This document shows positions 23,727-28,839 of a DNA stretch of 28,839 nucleotides, one piece after another. A model generated the notes under the pieces. That model searched no databases, was not told the origin of the DNA, and worked only from the letters and a program-made list of their open reading frames with translations. The stretch lies in contig CALMYW010000476.1 of NCBI GenBank assembly GCA_937873665.1, forward strand, positions 1 to 28,839, in the 5' to 3' direction. The position numbers were made by a program, and so were the translations under genes. Source of the stretch: an uncultured Sphingorhabdus sp. (GTDB lineage Bacteria; Pseudomonadota; Alphaproteobacteria; Sphingomonadales; Sphingomonadaceae). Position 1 is the first letter of the stretch. Every line of letters starts with the position of its first letter.

Positions 23727-25733
23727 ATGTCTGACATGATCCGCGTCACCCTTCCCGATGGCTCCGCCCGAGAAGTCGCGCGCGGGACTACCCCCGCTGA
23801 CATTGCCGCCGCTATCGGTCCCGGCCTTGCCAAGGCTGCCCTTGCCGCACGCGTCGATGGCGAAGTGCGCGACATCATGCGCCCGCTGGAAGCTGACACC
23901 AACCTTGCGCTTATAACGGCGAAGGATGAGGCCGACGCGCTCGAACTCGCCCGCCACGACTTTGCCCATGTGCTGGCAGAGGCGGTGCAGAAACTGCATC
24001 CCGGCACACAGATCACATTCGGCCCCGCGACCGACGACGGTTTCTATTATGACGTGATGGCCCCCGCCAGTCGTGGCCCCTTCACCGAGGATGACCTGCC
24101 CGCGATCGAGGAAGCGATGCGCGACATCATCCGCGCCGACAAGCCGCTGCGCCGCGAAGTCGTTGCGCGCGACGCGCTCATCAAAACGTGGAAAGATGCA
24201 GGCGAAAGCTTCAAGGCCGAATGGGCTGCCGAGCTTCCCGAGGGTGAGGAACTGAGCGTCTATTGGTCGGGCGACGACTGGATGGACATGTGCCGCGGCC
24301 CGCATTTGGCCTCGACCGGCAAGCTCGATCCGCAAGCCTTCAAGCTGATGCGCGTTGCCGGGGCCTATTGGCGCGGTGACCAGAATAATGCGCAGCTGAC
24401 GCGCATCTACGGCACCGGCTGGCTGAACAAAAAACAGCTCGACGCGCACCTCCTGCGCCTCGAGGAAGCCGCCAAACGCGACCACCGCAAGCTGGGGCAG
24501 GAAATGGACCTGTTCCACCTGCAATCCGAAGCGCATGGAAGTGTCTTCTGGCATCCCAAGGGTTTCCGCATCTGGCGCACGCTCGAGGCTTATATGCGCC
24601 GTCGCCTGGATGCCTCCGGTTATGTAGAGGTGAAGACCCCGCAGGTGATGGACGCGCGCCAATGGGAGCAATCCGGCCATTGGGGCAAATATCGCGAGAA
24701 TATGTTCGTCATCCCTGACGAGGTGCCCAATACCGAGGATGAAGGCCCGGTAATTTCGGGCGAGGCTGACTGGATGGCGCTGAAGCCGATGAACTGCCCG
24801 GCGCACGTCCTGATCTTCAAACAGGGTATCACCAGCTATCGTGATCTGCCGCTGCGCATGGCCGAATTCGGCTGCTGTCACCGCAACGAGCCGCATGGTG
24901 CGCTTCACGGCATCATGCGTGTGCGCCAGTTTACGCAGGATGACGCCCATATCTTCTGCCGTGAGGATCAATTGGTGCAGGAGGTGCGCGATTTCTGCGA
25001 CCTGCTCGACAGCGTGTATCACGACCTTGGCTTTGACAAATATGCAATCAAGCTGGCGCTGCGCCCTGAAAAGAGGTTCGGGTCGGACGAGATGTGGGAC
25101 AAGGCCGAGGAAGAGTTGCGCGAAGCCGTGCGCTCCTCTGGCCGCGCCACCGAAGAATATGGTTGGGAAGAGCTGCCCGGCGAAGGTGCTTTTTATGCGC
25201 CTAAGCTGGAATTCCACCTGACCGACGCGATCGGTCGCACCTGGCAGGTTGGCACGATCCAGTCCGACCGTGTGCTGCCCGAGAGATTGGATGCGGCCTA
25301 TGTCGGCGAGGATGGCGCCAAGCACCGCCCCGTAATGCTCCACCGCGCGATTTTGGGCACGTTTGAACGCTTCATCGGTATATTGATCGAACACCATGCT
25401 GGCCGCTTCCCGGTATGGCTCGCACCTGTGCAAGCAGTCGTCGCGACCATCGTGTCCGATGCCGATGACTATGCCAAACAGGTGACCGCAAAGCTTGAAG
25501 CCGCGGGCATCCGCGTCGAAACCGACCTGCGTAACGAAAAGATCAACTATAAGGTCCGCGAACATAGCCTTGCCAAGGTCCCGCACCTGCTGGTGGTCGG
25601 CAATCGCGAGGCTGAAGAGGGCAAGGTCGCGATCCGCACCTTGGGCAGCGAAGGCCAGCGGATCATGACCGTGGACGAGGCAATCGCGATGCTGGTCGCT
25701 GAAGCAACCCCGCCGGATCTACGCACGGCTTGA
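23727..25733 (+). CDS. thrS: Threonyl-tRNA synthetase
   Basis: Charges tRNA-Thr; cytoplasmic. 668 residues, with the full bacterial architecture: TGS domain (about 1-65, beginning IRVTLPDGS), editing domain with HDFAH (His77, His81), catalytic core with KPMNCPAH (zinc ligand Cys357), [29 protein letters not shown] (motif 2 and zinc His) and [14 protein letters not shown] (motif 3 region), and anticodon-binding domain ending in [14 protein letters not shown]. No ribosome site is obvious before ATG 23727; Met4 is an alternative start. Its TGA overlaps the TTG start of the TSUP gene, so they are probably cotranscribed. Confidence 0.99.
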   Translation: MSDMIRVTLPDGSAREVARGTTPADIAAAIGPGLAKAALAARVDGEVRDIMRPLEADTNLALITAKDEADALELARHDFAHVLAEAVQKLHPGTQITFGPATDDGFYYDVMAPASRGPFTEDDLPAIEEAMRDIIRADKPLRREVVARDALIKTWKDAGESFKAEWAAELPEGEELSVYWSGDDWMDMCRGPHLASTGKLDPQAFKLMRVAGAYWRGDQNNAQLTRIYGTGWLNKKQLDAHLLRLEEAAKRDHRKLGQEMDLFHLQSEAHGSVFWHPKGFRIWRTLEAYMRRRLDASGYVEVKTPQVMDARQWEQSGHWGKYRENMFVIPDEVPNTEDEGPVISGEADWMALKPMNCPAHVLIFKQGITSYRDLPLRMAEFGCCHRNEPHGALHGIMRVRQFTQDDAHIFCREDQLVQEVRDFCDLLDSVYHDLGFDKYAIKLALRPEKRFGSDEMWDKAEEELREAVRSSGRATEEYGWEELPGEGAFYAPKLEFHLTDAIGRTWQVGTIQSDRVLPERLDAAYVGEDGAKHRPVMLHRAILGTFERFIGILIEHHAGRFPVWLAPVQAVVATIVSDADDYAKQVTAKLEAAGIRVETDLRNEKINYKVREHSLAKVPHLLVVGNREAEEGKVAIRTLGSEGQRIMTVDEAIAMLVAEATPPDLRTA

Positions 25734-26488
25734 CAATCGACTGGCTGCTCGGGGGGCTCAGCCTATCAACGCTAGCAATAGCGCTGGCGCTCGTCTTTGG
25801 CGCGTCGATCATGCGAGGATTGACCGGTTTCGGCTTGGCCATCATTCTCGTTCCGCTGCTCGGTCTGATCGTCGAGCCTGCCGAGGCGGTGGTGATTTCG
25901 ATCCTGCTGCAACTGCTCGCAGGGCCCATAGGGCTAAGGCGGATTTTGGCTGATGGTGAGCGGGCAACTGCCATCCCCATCTCGATTGCCGCGATCTTGG
26001 CCACGCCCTTTGGCGTTTGGTTGCTATCAGTGACCGCTCCCGATGTCGCGCGCCTTGCCATTGCCCTACTCGCGCTCGCAGCTTTCGGGCTAATGTTCGT
26101 ACCCGCCAAGGAAGGCGCGATACCGGGACGCAAGGAAACGCTGGCGACCGGCATAGCCGCTGGCGTGTTGACAGGCTTTGCCTCGATGCCGGGGCCGCCA
26201 GTGGTGCCCTTTTACCTGCGTCGCAAATTACCCCCCGATGTCGCGCGCGCATCAATGCTGATGGTGTTTTTCGCGACCGCCATTGCAGGCAGCATAGCAT
26301 CCTTCGCGCTCGGCGTCGCAAACCTGCACCTGCTCTGGCTGTCTGTGCTGTTCTATCCTGCGCTCTATATCGGTACCCGGCTGGGCGAAATGGCATTCGG
26401 CAAGGTCAGCGAACCCGTCTGGCGGACGCTGGTCGGAATCATCCTTGGGGTCGCCGGGATGGCTGCCATGGGGCGGCTGCTGAACTAG
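25730..26488 (+). CDS. TSUP (TauE/SafE) family permease
   Basis: 252 residues with about eight membrane helices of the sulphite/sulphonate-exporter-like TSUP family: [26 protein letters not shown] in the first half and [19 protein letters not shown] in the second are the duplicated family core. Substrate unknown (sulphite, sulphonates or other anions are known for relatives). The start is a TTG that overlaps the thrS stop; the next in-frame ATG would remove the first helix. It ends with TAG inside a CTAG shared with the convergent hydrolase stop. Confidence 0.9.
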   Translation: MTIDWLLGGLSLSTLAIALALVFGASIMRGLTGFGLAIILVPLLGLIVEPAEAVVISILLQLLAGPIGLRRILADGERATAIPISIAAILATPFGVWLLSVTAPDVARLAIALLALAAFGLMFVPAKEGAIPGRKETLATGIAAGVLTGFASMPGPPVVPFYLRRKLPPDVARASMLMVFFATAIAGSIASFALGVANLHLLWLSVLFYPALYIGTRLGEMAFGKVSEPVWRTLVGIILGVAGMAAMGRLLN

Positions 26489-27636
26489 CCGAATTTGCGC
26501 GAAATCCAGTCGCTGCAAATTTCGACCGCCTTCGGTAGCAACTCTGGCCGCTCGACATAATAATGGTCAGCCCCCGCGACATCGGCATATTCCTTGTCCG
26601 CATGGCCCACTGCTTCGAACAGACGCTGGGCATGGCTGGGGGTGCAGGCAAGATCTGCGGTGTTGTTGATCACCAGCACCGGGCAGCTGATACGCGCGGC
26701 ATTGCCCAGACCGCTGGCGTTGGTATCGTCATAGCTCCATTGCGACAGCCAGCTGCGCATGGTCGAGAAGCGCGCCAAACCGACCGGCCCGTCATTCGCC
26801 ACCTTGGGCACGCCGAGATAGCATTCATAAGGTCGCCGATCGGAAGGATCCTGTGTGGGGTCGGTCCAGCGGACGTCGGCCATCGTACCATGAACGACAA
26901 AGGCGCGCTCGGCATTGGGGGTATCGCTGGCACGGATCGCTGCCAGCTCTTCCTTCACCCAAGCCGTTATCCGCCGATTGCGGGCAATCTGCGCTGTGCG
27001 GAAACGGGTGACATAGGCCTCGTCATAAGGTGCCTTATTGGGGTTGGCTGGATCGTAGATATTCAGTTCGGGATCGCGCTCAAATGGTTTGTTTTCGTCA
27101 AGGATCGAAGGGTCGATCCATTCGGTCAACGTCATCGCCCGACTGATGTGGGCAGCGAGCAGCATGATGCCGTCGACCTTGGGCATCTCGATCGCCGTCA
27201 GGTCATAGGCATCCCCCGCAGGGGTGTGCGTGATCGTCGGGTTCTCGGCCTGGTCCTGATAGAAAAGCGACATCGATCCGCCGCCTGACCAGCCTCCCAG
27301 TATGAATTGTTCATAGCCCAGTCTATCGCGCGCATGCCGCAATGCAGCGGCCAGATCGCTGATGCATTTTTCCATGATGAGGGCTGTATCGTTCCCGCGA
27401 TAACGCGGGTTCACATAGAGAACATGATGCCCGCCATGCGCGAGCGCCGTCACCAGTGGCAGGAACGAACCACCACCTATCGGATGGGTGAAGACAATCG
27501 CGCGGTTTGAGGGCGTGTCTTTTGGCGTGATTGCCATGCATTCAACGAAAACCGTACCGCCTGCGCCACCATAGACATCCTTGAAGGCAGACTCTTCCTT
27601 GTAGACCACCGCATAGGGGGTGCGCACGATTTCCAT
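26485..27636 (-). CDS. Alpha/beta hydrolase
   Basis: 383 residues, cytoplasmic by lack of a signal. AIVFTHPIGGGSFLPLVTAL gives the oxyanion region, FILGGWSGGGSM the nucleophile (Ser117), CPVLVINNTADLACTP the acid and VAGADHYYVERPELL the His. A long middle insertion (about 140-270) forms the lid. The start at 27636 has GAGGAGAG upstream and begins at MEIVRTPYAVV; an ATG at 27714 lies in the divergent neighbour. It faces the VOC gene across 58 bases, suggesting a shared pathway such as aromatic or ester degradation, but the substrate is unknown. Confidence 0.85.
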   Translation of the reverse strand: MEIVRTPYAVVYKEESAFKDVYGGAGGTVFVECMAITPKDTPSNRAIVFTHPIGGGSFLPLVTALAHGGHHVLYVNPRYRGNDTALIMEKCISDLAAALRHARDRLGYEQFILGGWSGGGSMSLFYQDQAENPTITHTPAGDAYDLTAIEMPKVDGIMLLAAHISRAMTLTEWIDPSILDENKPFERDPELNIYDPANPNKAPYDEAYVTRFRTAQIARNRRITAWVKEELAAIRASDTPNAERAFVVHGTMADVRWTDPTQDPSDRRPYECYLGVPKVANDGPVGLARFSTMRSWLSQWSYDDTNASGLGNAARISCPVLVINNTADLACTPSHAQRLFEAVGHADKEYADVAGADHYYVERPELLPKAVEICSDWISRKFG

Positions 27637-27694
27637 TTGCAAACTCTCCTCTCTTGGGCACATTGGCGCGGAAGAGAGAGGAAAGGCAAGTCTT

Positions 27695-28378
27695 ATGGTC
27701 CAGCCAACAGGCATTCACCACATCGCGATCATGACCGGCGACATGAAGAAGCAGATTGAATTCTTCTCCGATGTGCTGGGCAAACCGCTGGTGGCGATTT
27801 TCGACATGCATGGCGTCCCGGGCGGGATTCACGCTTTCCTGAAGCTTAACGGCGGCTGTTATTTCTCGCTGGTCCAGCTGCCCGAAACCGCAGCGACCCC
27901 GATTACTCTCGGCCTGACCCACGCAGGCACTGGCGCCGGTAACAGCGCACCCGGCACGATGCAGCACCTCGCATTTTATGTGAAGGACGAAGCCCAACTG
28001 GTTGCTATGCGCGACCGGATCCGGACCAAGGGCGTTAATGTGATCGGGCCGCTCAACCATGGCATGTGCAAATCAATCTATTTTGCCGGACCGGAACAAT
28101 TGACGCTGGAGGTTGCTTGCCCCGGAATGCCGGTGACAGCCGATCGTTGGATCGACCCGTCGGTGCTGGCCAAGGTTGGCATCACTGCGGAGGAAGCCAA
28201 AGCTTTTGCAAACCCCGATGGTTATGACGGCGACGGCGGTGCCGTGAAGCAACCCGATTATGATCCGGCCAAGCCGCACATGGCCTATCCCGAAGATCGC
28301 TATAAAATGATGCTCTCCGTACCGGATGAGGCGCTGGCATCGATGTCCGATCATGCGGAACCGCCGGTACCAGCCTGA
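27695..28378 (+). CDS. VOC-superfamily protein (glyoxalase/dioxygenase-like)
   Basis: 227 residues. The N-terminal half is a VOC domain: GIHHIAIMTGDMKKQIEFFSDVLG, GTMQHLAFYVKDEAQLVAMRDRI and LTLEVACPG carry likely metal ligands His, His and Glu. The C-terminal 90 residues (RWIDPSVLAKVGITAEEAKAF and PDGYDGDGGAVKQPDYDPAKPHMAYP) form an extra tail not found in simple glyoxalases. It may be a lyase, isomerase or ring-cleaving dioxygenase; exact reaction unknown. ATG 27695 has a purine-rich AGGAAAGG about 8 bases upstream. Divergent from the hydrolase. Confidence 0.83.
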   Translation: MVQPTGIHHIAIMTGDMKKQIEFFSDVLGKPLVAIFDMHGVPGGIHAFLKLNGGCYFSLVQLPETAATPITLGLTHAGTGAGNSAPGTMQHLAFYVKDEAQLVAMRDRIRTKGVNVIGPLNHGMCKSIYFAGPEQLTLEVACPGMPVTADRWIDPSVLAKVGITAEEAKAFANPDGYDGDGGAVKQPDYDPAKPHMAYPEDRYKMMLSVPDEALASMSDHAEPPVPA

Positions 28379-28381
28379 CCT

Positions 28382-28478
28382 CCTTACAGACTCACTCGTT
28401 GCATCGCTGCAACGCCTGTGCACAAAAGCAACAGGTGATGCGGCCAGCCCTTTATTTGTAACGCATTTGTCTGTAAGG
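28382..28478 (+). promoter_or_regulatory. Possible structured leader before infC
   Basis: Hand folding gives a four-helix arrangement. A perfect 10-bp stem pairs 28382-28391 with 28469-28478. Inside it are a perfect 7-bp hairpin with a TCGC loop (28397-28414), a stem pairing 28415-28419 with 28431-28435 plus two inner pairs, and ATGCG (28438-28442) with CGCAT (28462-28466). The infC ribosome site starts 19 bases later. No T-run follows, so a simple terminator of the VOC gene is less likely, but it starts 4 bases after that gene's stop. Confidence 0.45.
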
Positions 28479-28497
28479 GCCAGCCGGTATCAATATC

Positions 28498-28513
28498 AGG
28501 AGTAATTGCTATC
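28498..28513 (+). promoter_or_regulatory. Ribosome site and non-AUG start of infC
   Basis: AGGAG (28498-28502) is followed after 8 bases by an in-frame ATC (28511-28513), an ideal distance. An in-frame ATT (28505) is only 2 bases away, and the first in-frame ATG (28535) is 32 bases away and has no ribosome site. Confidence 0.6.
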
Positions 28514-28839
28514 GCTGCCCCAGTCTCACGGCGTATGAACACGCCTCCGGTCAAAAGTGGACCGCGCTATAATGAATTCATCCAGAGCGACAAGGTTCGC
28601 GTCATCGATGAAGAAGGCGAAAATCTGGGGGTGATGTACACCCGCGAAGCAATTGCACAGGCCGCCGAAGTAGGCCTCGACCTTGTCGAAGTATCACCCA
28701 ATGCCGATCCGCCGGTCTGCAAGTTCCTCGACGTCGGCAAATTCAAATATGAGGCCCAGAAAAAGGCCAACCTCGCCCGCAAGAGCCAGAAGACGCAGGA
28801 GATCAAGGAGATCAAGATGCGTCCGAACATCGATGACCA
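28511..28839 (+). CDS. infC: Translation initiation factor IF-3, 3' end outside window
   Basis: IF-3 binds the 30S subunit, prevents premature 50S joining and rejects non-canonical start codons and initiator mismatches. About 109 codons are visible: a short basic head ([19 protein letters not shown]), the N-domain ([20 protein letters not shown], and [17 protein letters not shown], a strong family signature), and the linker into the C-domain ([16 protein letters not shown]). The reading frame leaves the window at base 28839. The predicted start is ATC, placed by the ribosome site; IF-3 is the known example of a gene using a rare start for autoregulation. ATG 28535 is a fallback. Confidence 0.93.
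   Translation, partial: MAAPVSRRMNTPPVKSGPRYNEFIQSDKVRVIDEEGENLGVMYTREAIAQAAEVGLDLVEVSPNADPPVCKFLDVGKFKYEAQKKANLARKSQKTQEIKEIKMRPNIDD

Noticed and set aside
23562..25586. A 674-codon open frame antisense to thrS
   Set aside because: It mirrors the conserved threonyl-tRNA synthetase on the other strand; high GC gives long antisense frames. No ribosome site and no recognisable domain.
28382..28478. A tRNA gene before infC
   Set aside because: The closing stem has 10 pairs, and there is no T-loop GTTCGA-like sequence or seven-base anticodon loop.

Overview
The window looks like chromosomal core sequence of a sphingomonad-type alphaproteobacterium (Sphingomonadales; Sphingopyxis/Sphingorhabdus-like is my best guess). 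Supporting this are the high GC, the gene content and order (hemC-hemD followed by a mitofilin-like gene, tsaD-gpsA, guaA, thrS, infC), and a long palindromic intergenic repeat with the core CTTCGACAGGCTCAG. I saw no rRNA, tRNA, CRISPR array, transposase or prophage gene. Genes fill almost everything, and no gene-free stretch reaches 300 bases.

Layout. 1-970: 5' part of a polysaccharide flippase gene on the minus strand. 1127-3144: gpsA and tsaD (minus, 4-base overlap). 3186-5613: hemC, hemD and a mitofilin/Mic60-like membrane protein (plus). 5641-6400: a Pho-box-like promoter and an alpha/beta hydrolase, convergent with a minus-strand operon (8621 down to 6401) of an ArsC/Spx-type reductase, a glycerate-kinase-like P-loop kinase and a lipoprotein glycerophosphodiesterase. 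8677-9967: DUF1330 protein (plus) and MlaA (minus). 10103-11037: one-domain asparaginase, then an AT-rich islet with a small DUF7662-like gene. 11041-13083: guaA (minus) and a DUF4345-like membrane protein (plus). 13193-14360: glyoxalase II and I (minus). 14506-17933: SIMPL protein, DUF3298-type protein and a gamma-glutamyltransferase family enzyme (plus). 17927-18939: ABHD10-like hydrolase and DUF6356-like protein (minus). 19083-21394: YjgN (DUF898) and M48 peptidase (minus). 21479-22480: exported hydrolase with a 12-bp tandem repeat in its signal peptide. 22514-23516: small membrane protein, four-plus-TM membrane protein and XRE regulator behind a promoter/operator dyad. 23727-26488: thrS and a TSUP permease (plus). 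26485-28378: divergent hydrolase and VOC protein. 28382-28839: a possible structured leader and infC with a non-AUG start, cut by the window end.

How the genes work together. Several units are clear pathways: two consecutive haem steps (hemC, hemD), methylglyoxal detoxification (gloA, gloB), and phospholipid or glycerophosphate metabolism (gpsA, glpQ-like, possibly the kinase). The most interesting points are regulatory or architectural: the Pho box next to a glycerophosphodiesterase neighbourhood, the nested inverted repeats in front of infC, the rare infC start codon, the operator-like dyad over the XRE operon promoter, three copies of the dispersed palindrome lying just after genes, and the repeat-built signal peptide. 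No clearly undescribed multi-gene defence or mobile system is visible.
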